Shown one piece after another: positions 27,077 to 34,520 of a stretch of 37,612 nucleotides of DNA. How positions within the stretch are numbered: position 1 is the stretch's first letter; every line of letters begins with the position of its first letter. The notes under the pieces were generated by a model. It was not told the DNA's origin and did not search any database. It saw only the letters and a program-made list of their open reading frames with translations. The translations under genes and the position numbers were made by a program. The stretch is from Clostridium cavendishii DSM 21758 (lineage in GTDB: Bacteria > Bacillota > Clostridia > Clostridiales > Clostridiaceae), in NCBI RefSeq assembly GCF_900141845.1, contig NZ_FQZB01000012.1, positions 217,477 to 255,088 on the forward strand, read 5' to 3'.

Positions 27077-27199
27077 AAACTATTAAAAACTGCCACTAAA
27101 TTGTTTCGCCATGATATAAAACAGACTATGAAACCATATAGTCACTTTACTGATAATATGCTTCAAAATGCTACTAATCTAATAAATAAAATTTTTTAA
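27077..27199 (+). pseudogene. C-terminal remnant of a tyrosine integrase
   Basis: The plus-strand frame ending in TAA at 27197-27199 reads KLFRHDIKQTMKPYSHFTDN and then MLQNATNLINKIF. This matches the end of phage and ICE tyrosine recombinases, where the usual text is KLLGHSDIxxTMxxYSHxT. The nucleophile Tyr and following Ser-His are kept. The Gly-His of the box is damaged (R for G, a residue missing), and no upstream frame carries the rest of the enzyme. About 40 codons survive. It marks one end of the integrated element and cannot be an active recombinase. Confidence 0.65.
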
Positions 27200-27205
27200 T
27201 CTTAT

Positions 27206-27225
27206 TTTATGCCGAATTTATGCCG
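27206..27225. repeat. Paired 9-bp direct repeats after the integrase remnant
   Basis: TTTATGCCG occurs at 27206-27214 and 27217-27225, an 11-bp period, directly behind the integrase stop. The arrangement suits integrase arm-type binding sites; this is inference. Confidence 0.45.
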
Positions 27226-27433
27226 TTTAGTGTTTTAGAGAAAGCAAAAGTCCTCACAACTTAGTAATTGCAAGGACTCAAAGGCTTAATGCCAATTATT
27301 CATAACGTTATCCCACATCATATAAATATATGATTAAACTTCATATATTATAATCTAAACTGTAGTATTTAAGCCAATTTATAATTTCTTTAGTGATTTA
27401 TTATATCTAAAATCTAGCTTAATATGCTAATAG

Positions 27434-27453
27434 TTTTTGACGATTTTTTGACG
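27434..27453. repeat. Second pair of 9-bp direct repeats
   Basis: TTTTTGACG occurs at 27434-27442 and 27445-27453, again with an 11-bp period. The shared spacing with the pair at 27206 suggests a second set of recombinase arm sites. Confidence 0.45.
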
Positions 27454-27490
27454 GCAAAAATTGTATTAATCTTCATTACTTTAATAATGA

Positions 27491-27534
27491 TTTAAAAAAT
27501 ATAACTATTATTTATATAAATAATAGTTATATTT
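27491..27534 (-). terminator. 38-bp perfect palindrome, terminator of the excisionase-like gene
   Basis: Positions 27497-27515 and 27516-27534 are exact reverse complements (19 bp each, all AT except one C-G per arm). On the minus strand the stem runs into TTTTTTAAATC, about 150 bp after the stop of the excisionase-like gene. Confidence 0.65.
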
Positions 27535-27681
27535 CAGTTTTATAAATACTTATAATTATTATTTTTCCCAACTTCTTTCCTTCTCTTTAATCCTATTTAT
27601 TTAAAACTTAATATTTTATATGTTCCTAATATTGAATTTGCATTTACCAAAAGCATCTCTACCTCTTTTTTTATAAATAAT

Positions 27682-27918
27682 CTATAATTCTCTATGCTCT
27701 TTACTAATTTTCTCTAGCCAATTATCTAGCATATCTTTATTAATTAAAACCTTAACTCCAACTTTAAAGAACGGGAAATCTGTATCTACTTTATTAACTA
27801 ACTCTCTTATTTTATCTTTACTTATATTCATAAGTTCGGAACATTCTGCTACTGTTAAAGTTACCTTTTTAGATGATTTTATTTCAGTAAGTATTTCTTG
27901 TAAAAGTTTTTCTTCCAT
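27682..27918 (-). CDS. Excisionase-like helix-turn-helix protein
   Basis: A 78-residue protein whose middle reads TLTVAECSELMNISKDKIRE, followed by FPFFKVGVKVLINKDMLDNW. This is the winged HTH pattern of Tn916-type excisionases and MerR-like small DNA-binding proteins. An AAGGTGGTGA site precedes the ATG at 27918. It lies about 480 bp from the integrase remnant and the candidate arm sites, which supports a role in excision or in control of the element. With the integrase broken, excision would need a recombinase in trans. A small transcriptional regulator is the alternative. Confidence 0.7.
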   Translation of the reverse strand: MEEKLLQEILTEIKSSKKVTLTVAECSELMNISKDKIRELVNKVDTDFPFFKVGVKVLINKDMLDNWLEKISKEHREL

Positions 27919-28135
27919 AATTTACTTCACCACCTTATATAACTATTTAAAAATTTGTTCATAAAACATTATTCCCCTTTGACAGTCATTTTAGAAATTT
28001 TGCATTATTTCTTTATTGTTACATACTTCTCGATTTCACTCTTCAATTATCTTCATTAGTCACTTAATAATTCTTTATTTAGAATTACTCTTAAATCTTT
28101 AACTGTAAATAATCTTTCATCCATAATAAAATCAA

Positions 28136-28450
28136 TTAAATCAAATATTTTTCTATATTTTCAATCGGTATATAACATATTTGATTATCTTCTATTAATT
28201 TAACTCTATAAAATGCATCTTTTTCAATACAAATTATTTTTCCAATCTTATTATGTATTTTTACATCTTTATTTATTAAAATTGATTCATAGCTACATTT
28301 ACTATTTAATTTTTCAATATCAACCACAAACTTATATTGGTAATTATGGTTAGATTCTAAAATACATTCTACTATCCCACAAAGTTCTTTCAAATTTTTC
28401 TCATTTTCTTCTTCTGTTAAATTAGGTTCGTAAATTATTATTTCTCCCAT
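28136..28450 (-). CDS. Hypothetical protein, 104 residues
   Basis: An acidic, soluble-looking protein beginning MGEIIIYEPNLTEEENEK. Its C-terminal half (about 60-104) is rich in Ile and Val and could be a small beta-barrel (IHNKIGKIICIEKDAFYRVK). There is no signal peptide and no membrane segment. A GAGGT site lies about 9 nt before the ATG at 28450. I do not recognise it. It stands alone in prophage accessory DNA, with a degraded ORF upstream and the excisionase-like gene downstream, all on the same strand. Confidence 0.55.
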   Translation of the reverse strand: MGEIIIYEPNLTEEENEKNLKELCGIVECILESNHNYQYKFVVDIEKLNSKCSYESILINKDVKIHNKIGKIICIEKDAFYRVKLIEDNQICYIPIENIEKYLI

Positions 28451-28524
28451 ATTCGATTACCTCTTTCTAAATTTTAATTAGCCTTATATAAAAATAATAT
28501 ATAATGTATTGAATCAGCTATACA

Positions 28525-28725
28525 TTATTTCATCCAAGAGTCTATCAAAAAGGTAGCTAATGAATTGGATACCTCAGTATATTCTTCATCCTTAATTTTA
28601 TTATAATCTATTTATTAGTTTTCCCAGTGATAATCATTGTTTTTATGCACCCTAATTTTAATCTTATTTTTAACTCCCGTATACTCTGCCTTATCTTCAT
28701 TTGTAATATTGGTATATTTTCGCAT
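28525..28725 (-). pseudogene. Degraded small gene with two in-frame stops
   Basis: The minus frame from 28725 reads 36 residues ending in RVHKNNDYHWEN, then TAA TAA (28612-28617). It continues in the same frame with YNKIKDEEYTEVSNSLATF to a final stop at 28525. The protein-like composition on both sides of the double stop suggests one former coding unit. No ribosome binding site precedes the ATG. The family is not recognised. Confidence 0.35.
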
Positions 28726-28952
28726 TTTATATTGGGTTATATTTTTTCTAAGGTGTAATAATATTTATACTTTTATTTATAAATTTTTATAAAAATAAAA
28801 AGGCACCAAATTTAAAAATTGGCACCATAAATACATAATACAGTAAAACCATCCTTAACTATCATAGAATAATTATTTTTTTTAGTTTAAAACTAATATT
28901 ACAAAAAATTAATAATATTCTAATCAATATTATTAGAAAGGAGATTTTACAT

Positions 28953-29102
28953 ATGAAAATTTTAAATATTAAGATTTTAAAAGTTATAATTACTAAACTT
29001 TTATGTTTAATATCTAATGAATATAAATTAATATTTATTAAGTCTAATCTAATTGTTATTAATATTCAAGTTACTATTATTAATAACATAATTAAATTTT
29101 AA
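28953..29102 (+). CDS. Small hydrophobic-basic peptide, 49 residues, plus strand
   Basis: GAAAGGAG lies 10 nt before an ATG at 28953 that opens a 49-codon frame, beginning MKILNIKILKVIITKLLCLI. The peptide is rich in Ile, Leu, Lys and Asn, with hydrophobic stretches broken by lysines, and has no known motif. A 9-bp hairpin (AATAATATT/AATATTATT) stands just before the binding site. A 12-bp-stem terminator with a U-run begins 12 bp after the stop. It runs opposite to every intact neighbour in the prophage end. The size, charge and compact unit fit a type I toxin-antitoxin peptide or another small membrane-active peptide, but the sequence is AT-rich enough that a chance frame is possible. Confidence 0.45.
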   Translation: MKILNIKILKVIITKLLCLISNEYKLIFIKSNLIVINIQVTIINNIIKF

Positions 29103-29114
29103 ATAATTTATCTT

Positions 29115-29150
29115 AATAAGGAATCTGTTGTTAGGTTCCTTATTTTTTAG
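29115..29150 (+). terminator. Terminator after the 49-codon ORF
   Basis: Arms 29115-29126 and 29133-29144 form a 12-bp stem with one G-U pair and a 6-nt loop. TTTT and further T-rich sequence follow on the plus strand. Confidence 0.75.
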
Positions 29151-29570
29151 CTTTTAGATACTTTGTTTATAATTTTTAATAATTGTTTAAATATATTTTT
29201 AATTGTCAACATTCATTTTTAATATTTTATATCTTCTAATCATAGTATGTTTAATTTATAAAATTTTATTTATAAATTTTAATAAATTATTTTAATTATT
29301 TTTTCTTTAAATTATTAATGTTACTTGAAGTAAGATTTCAATATATTTTTGAATCAAATAGTAGTGTTTAATAATTTTTTATAAATTGTTTTATATATGA
29401 TTTAATAAATAATCTTCATTTATAACACTTAGAATCGTCTATATTTTCTAATATTTTGAATGTAGAAAATTAATTAGAACTTATATATACATTAAAATTC
29501 ATTAACCTAATTATAATATATTTATTTTTATTAAATTTATTTATTATTTTTAATAACTTTTTTCACATTA
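29151..29570. other. Non-coding AT-rich gap
   Basis: About 420 bp, extremely AT-rich, before the 3' end of the next minus-strand gene. I see no coding frame, strong hairpin or clear promoter here. Confidence 0.5.
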
Positions 29571-30491
29571 CTAATTATTTTTAATATTTTTATTTTTAGT
29601 TATCTCTGAAAAAATATATCCTAACATAAATAAGTCCAATAGTTTTCCTGAAAAAAATTGAATTATTGGTATTTTCCCAAACTCTATATCACTTGGATAA
29701 TTATAAAAAGACTTCATCCCAAATTTAATTAAATTTTTTATCATCCCAATAATATCTTTTTTTTCAATAAACTCTTTTATTATTAAATTATAATTTGAAT
29801 TAATATTGGCATAATAAAACCCAAATATTAAACTACAAAATAATATAGTTATAAGATAAATTGGTATAGAAAAAAATATTTTTAATATTTTATTATTTAA
29901 AATTTTTAATATTAGAATTAAAAAAATTGCCGCTATTAAAATAGTAATTAATCCAAAAACAATGAAATATTTAATTTCATTCAAATATATTTTACCATTT
30001 TCAATAAAAAACCAGAAACTAACCATAAAAGCAACTGACATTAAAAAATATAAATATATGACTTTTTCTATAGTAAATATACTACTATTATCTTTATTAG
30101 GCCATAATAAGCATAACATCACAAATATGATAAAAAACACTGTTGTTACTAATGACAAAATATTATTATATGTATATATATTAATATGATTCAATATATA
30201 CATTAATATAGCAAATCCAAATGAGCTAGATGCTGCTATAATTATGGTTATCATTAAAAGATTTGCTTTATTAAAAAATTCATTGATTCTTATTTTTATA
30301 TTTTTATATTTAATTTTTTTGATATTTTTTAATAAAAATATTATTTTTCTTTTTACATCTGTTCTCAAATTTTTAAATTTAATCTTAAGTTGTTTTATTT
30401 TTTGAAAAATTAAATACAAGAATCGTACAATAGCTATTTTTAATATATATACCAAAAATAAAAGTAATATTATATAAAATATGCAACCCAT
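29571..30491 (-). CDS. Polytopic membrane protein, unknown function
   Basis: A 306-residue protein with a hydrophobic N-terminus (about 3-25), then a strongly basic stretch (about 30-70: Lys, Arg and Ile rich). Around six further membrane segments occupy about 75-235. The C-terminal part (PIIQFFSGKLLDLFMLGYIF near 275-295) is less hydrophobic. No enzymatic motif is seen. The binding site AAAGG lies 10 nt before the ATG at 30491. It follows the Cys-rich-tail membrane protein gene by 56 bp with a stem-loop between them. It is probably an accessory prophage gene; I cannot assign a role. Confidence 0.7.
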   Translation of the reverse strand: MGCIFYIILLLFLVYILKIAIVRFLYLIFQKIKQLKIKFKNLRTDVKRKIIFLLKNIKKIKYKNIKIRINEFFNKANLLMITIIIAASSSFGFAILMYILNHINIYTYNNILSLVTTVFFIIFVMLCLLWPNKDNSSIFTIEKVIYLYFLMSVAFMVSFWFFIENGKIYLNEIKYFIVFGLITILIAAIFLILILKILNNKILKIFFSIPIYLITILFCSLIFGFYYANINSNYNLIIKEFIEKKDIIGMIKNLIKFGMKSFYNYPSDIEFGKIPIIQFFSGKLLDLFMLGYIFSEITKNKNIKNN

Positions 30492-30512
30492 AACAAAAAC
30501 CTTTCTATCTTA

Positions 30513-30541
30513 AAAGTGCCAACTTAAGAAGCTGACACTTT
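30513..30541. other. Stem-loop between two membrane protein genes
   Basis: Arms 30513-30525 and 30529-30541 pair with two G-U or mismatch positions around a tiny loop. In the minus direction no U-run follows. In the plus direction TCTAATTTTATTTT follows, so the hairpin may be bidirectional or an RNA-stability element for the upstream gene. Confidence 0.45.
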
Positions 30542-30547
30542 CTAATT

Positions 30548-31315
30548 TTATTTTATACAATCGTTACATGGATCTGTCTTAGGACAACTTGATGCTGGTC
30601 CGGATAATATGTTTTTACTTCTTGATAAAGCCACACAATTACTTCTACAATGATAAGATTTCCCCTTACTAACCCAATAAACTATTTTATTATCTTTTGC
30701 AGGTTCATTTGTAGTTACATCTTTAGCACTAGAGTTACCAAATGAACTATTAGAAGTGTTAGCAGTGTTAGAATTATTACTTTTGCTTACATTGGAATTA
30801 CTATTATCAGTGCTTGTTGTTTTTTCTGTATCCTTAGTACTTTGACTTTCAATATTTTTCTTAGCTTCTTCTGCTTCTTTTTCTTTCTTAGTATTTTCAG
30901 CTATTTTAGCTGATTCCTCAAGTGCTTTTTTAGCTTTTTCTTCATTTTCTTTATCTTCTTTAGCCTTTTCTTCTTTAGCTCTTGTTTCTTTCTCTTTTGC
31001 CTTATCTTCTTCTACTTGTTTTTCAGCCTTTAACTTTTCTTGAGCTAGTTGTATTTCTTTTGCCTCTTTAGGATCATAAATTAATCCTCCAAAACCTATA
31101 AATAAAGTAAATATAGCTATTAGTCCTGTAGAAATACCCTTTAATAAAATGTGCTTAGATTTAAATTTATCATTTTTCTTAAATAAATAAAATAATACAC
31201 CGAATCCTCCAATTAGAGTTATAGCTCCTCCAAGCTTTGAGGAAATAAAAAATAAAGAAATATATATAATTATTGCTACTGGTATTATAAATACCTTCTT
31301 TTTTAAGAAATTCAT
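30548..31315 (-). CDS. Membrane protein with coiled coil and C-terminal Cys/His metal-binding-like domain
   Basis: A 255-residue protein with three N-terminal membrane segments (about 8-25, 29-45, 58-79). A highly charged Lys/Glu/Ala coiled coil follows (about 82-160), then a Ser/Asn/Thr-rich linker (about 160-205). The last 45 residues hold the pattern YHCRSNC ... SRSKNILSG ... PCNDC. This C-terminal pattern (aromatic-His, spaced Cys, Leu-x-x-Ser, then PCxxC) recurs in secreted Gram-positive proteins as a small probable zinc-binding module; the metal is inferred. AAGGGGG precedes the ATG at 31315. The tail is likely outside the cell. The start region shares its upstream block with another locus in the window. 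Confidence 0.75.
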   Translation of the reverse strand: MNFLKKKVFIIPVAIIIYISLFFISSKLGGAITLIGGFGVLFYLFKKNDKFKSKHILLKGISTGLIAIFTLFIGFGGLIYDPKEAKEIQLAQEKLKAEKQVEEDKAKEKETRAKEEKAKEDKENEEKAKKALEESAKIAENTKKEKEAEEAKKNIESQSTKDTEKTTSTDNSNSNVSKSNNSNTANTSNSSFGNSSAKDVTTNEPAKDNKIVYWVSKGKSYHCRSNCVALSRSKNILSGPASSCPKTDPCNDCIK

Positions 31316-31349
31316 AGTATGTCCCCCTTAAATTTTCTCTCTACCTTAT

Positions 31350-31433
31350 ATTACTACAAAAATTTCCAAAATCCTTTTTTAAAATATTTAAACTTATTAC
31401 AATTTCTATAGAGTTAATTAAGAATTACTTTAA
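31350..31433 (-). repeat. Duplicated upstream block, copy B
   Basis: About 84 bp similar to 26877-26952. It begins in the last codons of the HEXXH peptidase gene and ends about 35 bp before the ATG of the membrane protein with the Cys-rich tail. On the minus strand it contains TTTTTGTAGTAATATAAGG, which is echoed upstream of the lipoprotein gene near 35190. Confidence 0.65.
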
Positions 31434-31937
31434 GATTTTTATATTTTTTATTACATCAAAACCTTTGTCTGTATCTAATATTAGTGAATTTTTATCTGCC
31501 CTAATTAACCAAAAGGCCATTAATAAATCACCTGTACTTCCCAATAGATTAATATAAAATATTAATCCACCTACTATTGGTATAAATAAAGATATAACAG
31601 ATATTAATGTTACTGGCGCTAATAATACTATAGTAAATTCTATAACTGTTAATCTAATTCCTGTAGTTTCTTTTGTATAGGCAAATATACCTTTAAATCC
31701 TATTTTAAATTTACCACCAAACATTTTATAAGCTAATCCATGTATTAGTTCGTGGGCTATTGTATTGATGACTGATATTACTAATAGCATTAAATAATAC
31801 TTTAAAACTACATGAGATTGAAATAATTCAATTATATCAGCATTAATTTTTATTATTGTATCCATTTGTAGAACAACTATTATACAAGCTATAACAAGGC
31901 ACAATATATGCGTTTTCTTTGTAATTATAAAAGACAT
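31425..31937 (-). CDS. DUF3267-type membrane zinc metallopeptidase
   Basis: A 170-residue protein with about four membrane helices. HELIHG near residue 61 is a HEXXH zinc motif at the membrane edge, followed by the family segment GGKFKIGFKG. GSTGDLLMAFWLIR near 135 is a second conserved block with the Gly-Asp that resembles the third ligand position of intramembrane (M50-like) proteases. I place the start at the ATG at 31937, because AGGAGGTG ends 6 nt before it; a GTG 9 nt upstream would lie inside the ribosome binding site. It follows the immunity-like gene by 64 bp, and that gap contains a hairpin that holds its start codon. The substrate is unknown. Confidence 0.85.
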   Translation of the reverse strand: MSFIITKKTHILCLVIACIIVVLQMDTIIKINADIIELFQSHVVLKYYLMLLVISVINTIAHELIHGLAYKMFGGKFKIGFKGIFAYTKETTGIRLTVIEFTIVLLAPVTLISVISLFIPIVGGLIFYINLLGSTGDLLMAFWLIRADKNSLILDTDKGFDVIKNIKILK

Positions 31938-31975
31938 GTCCAACACCTCCTAATTGAAGTATTGACATGTCTTTT
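31929..31975 (-). promoter_or_regulatory. Hairpin enclosing the RBS and start codon of the HEXXH peptidase gene
   Basis: AAAAGACATGTC (31929-31940) and GACATGTCTTTT (31964-31975) are perfect 12-bp arms around a 23-nt loop. On the minus strand the peptidase ATG lies in the second arm and its AGGAGGTG in the loop. The stem ends in TTTTATAATT, so it may also act as a weak terminator after the immunity-like gene. Confidence 0.65.
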
Positions 31976-32001
31976 CGCTTTTAAACTTTTATCTATTAAT
32001 A

Positions 32002-32487
32002 TTATAAGTTCTTTGGGTTTTTATAACACCAATTAGAATCAAATGGAAGTTTACTTAATCTTTCCATATCTTCAAAATTAAACGCATAATCATCCTCAAA
32101 CCAAAAATAATCATTAGGATTTAATTTTAAATATTCATATACAAATTTAAAAGCAAGTTCTTCATAATCTCGTACATTATCTATATATGCAATATTGTGT
32201 AATTTTTTATCTTTTTCAACCCAATCAAACTCTGTATCTTTATATTCTATATGCTTTTCCTCAATTGATTCTATCCAAAAATTAAAGGTTTCTGAATTAT
32301 CTTTATATAATGGATATTTAGATATTGTCATTTCTACTGCTTTAAAACTTCCATCTTCCCTATAGCGCGTTCTATTACCAAATACTAAATTTATATCAGC
32401 TTTAAATACAGAAATGATTATATCAGACAAAAGCTTTTCAACTGAGTATTCTAATCTACTTTTTAATATAAACCCCATCGTACTCAT
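32002..32487 (-). CDS. Candidate immunity protein for the adjacent nuclease-type toxin
   Basis: A 161-residue acidic, cytoplasmic-looking protein without signal or membrane segment, rich in aromatic residues and Glu/Asp (FWFEDDYAFNFEDMERLSKL near residues 130-150). Its ATG at 32487 overlaps the toxin stop as TAATG, a classic coupling arrangement. I do not recognise a named immunity family. The call rests on position, coupling, size and acidity, as for immunity proteins that neutralise basic nuclease domains. It could instead be an unrelated accessory gene. It is followed by a hairpin before the membrane peptidase gene. Confidence 0.6.
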   Translation of the reverse strand: MSTMGFILKSRLEYSVEKLLSDIIISVFKADINLVFGNRTRYREDGSFKAVEMTISKYPLYKDNSETFNFWIESIEEKHIEYKDTEFDWVEKDKKLHNIAYIDNVRDYEELAFKFVYEYLKLNPNDYFWFEDDYAFNFEDMERLSKLPFDSNWCYKNPKNL

Positions 32488-34295
32488 TATTTTAACATCC
32501 TCCCTAACTCCTCTAAAGAATTAACAACTTCTACTCCTTTTGATTTTAAGTTTGCTATTATTTCAGTATTATATTTATTCATTTCTATTGTTTCTTTTAC
32601 ATATAATATAACTTTTTTCTTTGCATAATTAAAAAAGTTTGGGTCTTCATCATTTATATATTTCTCTATTTGAGTTTCTTTAAATGAACTCATACTTTTC
32701 TTAACTTCTATAAGCTCATCCTCAGTAGCTACATCAATATCACCAGCATTTTCTCCAGTAGTCAAATTTTTCACTTTATCTCCAAATGATGTGACATCTT
32801 TCTTGCTATTTACATATTCCCCAACTTCTCCTTCCACCTGTTCACCATCATTTTTCGGATTATTCTTCTTAGCATCTATTGAACCTTTTACTGTATTTTT
32901 AGCTTTGCCATTAATTCTTACTTTATTGCCAGCTTTATTTGTATAATCAGTTGCAGTACCTTTCTTTTCAATAGTTCCCGGCTCGGCTTTTTTATGTTTT
33001 TTGCTTTCATGTTTAATGGGTACAATATGTGCCCCCTTAATACCATATATTATAATCCCTATACTGGTATCTCCAAAAGCCTTAGTGTTTGTATCATAAT
33101 ATTGACCTATCGTATCCTCAAAGTCTACTAATTCAGTATAATCATTGATTTTATATCCTGTCCCTGCATAGTAATCAAGTAAGAAATCAGCATCTTCAAT
33201 TAATAAACTTCTAGCTATACCTTTTGCTATATCTGCTTCATATGCCTTTGTCCCTTTTATATGTGCATTTTGTAAAGATTGATTTATTACTACTGGTCTA
33301 CCATTTATATATCTTTGCACTGTTAATGAATCAGTTGTTGGTTTTATGTTTTCTTGTGCTTCTTCTGTTGTTGAACATCCTTCATTAGTTATACTATCTT
33401 TAATATCTTGTAGACTAATAACATTAGTAGGAATATCTTTGTCTGCTACTTGTCTGATAGCTGGTATATCTTTTGGTATTGTAGTTGGTGGATTTTTCAC
33501 CCATTCATGAAATTTACTCATTGGAATAGCTACAGAACCTGTTGAAGGTAAAGATTTGACTCCTTCTGAAACAGGGTCAGCACAAACAGAACTATTAAGT
33601 AAACCAGAAGAAATAACAGGAGAAGAATTTCCAAAAGTAGCAGAACCATTAACATCATGAAAAACTGTATCGTGATAAGATTTATTAGCACGAAATAAAA
33701 CAACATAGACCCTATCAGTACCATTATAAGTGATCGTATCTTTCGTTGTAGAAACAGACATTTTAGAATTATCATAAACTGTAATACTATAACAACCACT
33801 AGAAACATCATTTAAAACATACGAATTGTATCTATCTGGTAATCTTCTAGATGCTAAATCAAAGTCAGTAATATTAATACTGTTAGGAGCAGTAGCATCT
33901 TGATAAGCTTTCTTTAACATCTGTATAGCAGTTTGAGTCATATAAATTTCTTTTTTTGTATTATCAATAACCACATTTTTCATAAAAACTGCATCATCTT
34001 TAAGTTCAATAGCTTTATTTTTACAATCTCTTCCTACAGACCCCCAGTCTATCTTTTCACCATTAGACATAGAATGAGAGATATTACCCAAGGCTACAGC
34101 ACTTAAAGCTAAAACAAATATTGCTCCACCTACACTTATTTCAATAGCATCATCAACTCCTGCAACAGCTTTAACTTCTTTATTTTCTCCTATGTATTTA
34201 TTATTAAATTGTGTAGGTAAAGCATATGTACCTATAAGACTAATGAAAAAGAAAATTGTAAATACAAATGTAAAATGTTTTAATTTATTATACAT
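32487..34295 (-). CDS. Secreted or membrane toxin with C-terminal PD-(D/E)XK-like nuclease domain
   Basis: A 602-residue protein with a signal or anchor sequence (about 8-26) and a second hydrophobic segment (about 50-75). A long middle region follows, then a linker of Lys-rich low complexity (about 435-480), and last a C-terminal domain of about 114 residues. The latter has a helix with Glu in GEVGEYVNS, Asp519 and Asp521 in AGDIDVAT, and E530-V-K532 in LIEVKKS. A strand KKKVILYVKE follows. This E, D, ExK order fits restriction-endonuclease-fold toxins at the ends of polymorphic toxins. A conserved pre-toxin-like segment GIIIYGIKGAHIVP precedes the linker. AAAGGGGG lies before the ATG at 34295. 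A TTACA-ATTA-TGTAA palindrome (34347-34360) lies upstream. Nuclease activity is inferred. Confidence 0.7.
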   Translation of the reverse strand: MYNKLKHFTFVFTIFFFISLIGTYALPTQFNNKYIGENKEVKAVAGVDDAIEISVGGAIFVLALSAVALGNISHSMSNGEKIDWGSVGRDCKNKAIELKDDAVFMKNVVIDNTKKEIYMTQTAIQMLKKAYQDATAPNSINITDFDLASRRLPDRYNSYVLNDVSSGCYSITVYDNSKMSVSTTKDTITYNGTDRVYVVLFRANKSYHDTVFHDVNGSATFGNSSPVISSGLLNSSVCADPVSEGVKSLPSTGSVAIPMSKFHEWVKNPPTTIPKDIPAIRQVADKDIPTNVISLQDIKDSITNEGCSTTEEAQENIKPTTDSLTVQRYINGRPVVINQSLQNAHIKGTKAYEADIAKGIARSLLIEDADFLLDYYAGTGYKINDYTELVDFEDTIGQYYDTNTKAFGDTSIGIIIYGIKGAHIVPIKHESKKHKKAEPGTIEKKGTATDYTNKAGNKVRINGKAKNTVKGSIDAKKNNPKNDGEQVEGEVGEYVNSKKDVTSFGDKVKNLTTGENAGDIDVATEDELIEVKKSMSSFKETQIEKYINDEDPNFFNYAKKKVILYVKETIEMNKYNTEIIANLKSKGVEVVNSLEELGRMLK

Positions 34296-34453
34296 TTTGA
34301 TTTTCCCCCTTTAAAATTAAAATCATTTACTATTTTAACATATTATTTACAATTATGTAATTATAATCTTAATATTGATATATAAAACACAAGGATAATG
34401 ATTATTTCCTAACTTTATGGGTTTCAATAACTATAATATAAAACATAATAAGT

Positions 34454-34489
34454 AAAAGAGTATGCATAAATTAATACGCATACTCTTTT
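34454..34489 (-). terminator. Terminator after the lipoprotein gene
   Basis: A perfect 12-bp stem (34454-34465 with 34478-34489) with a 12-nt loop lies about 30 bp after the lipoprotein stop. T-rich sequence follows on both strands. It separates the lipoprotein from the toxin unit. Confidence 0.75.
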
Positions 34490-34520
34490 ATTTTATTATC
34501 TGTAATTATATTTTCTTGGA

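Larger units (their letters stand above)
26953..27681. other. Non-coding prophage end
   Basis: Besides the integrase remnant, the two repeat pairs and the palindrome, this stretch holds an imperfect hairpin near 27249-27278 (AGTCCT ... AGGACT). It shows no intact gene. It is the likely location of an attachment site, but without the other prophage end I cannot define the core. Confidence 0.5.

Noticed and set aside
28056..28124. 22-codon minus-strand frame beginning MDERLFTVKDLR
   Set aside because: It resembles the start of a small DNA-binding protein but has no ribosome binding site and ends quickly; probably debris.
28800..28827. GGCACCA direct repeat that looks like a terminator stem
   Set aside because: The two halves are direct rather than inverted repeats and pair only with internal mismatches; no gene on either strand ends there.
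33530..33811. A 93-codon minus-strand frame for a Leu/Val/Phe-rich protein
   Set aside because: It lies wholly inside the toxin gene in another frame, has no ribosome binding site, and its hydrophobicity comes from the AT-rich codons of the real gene.
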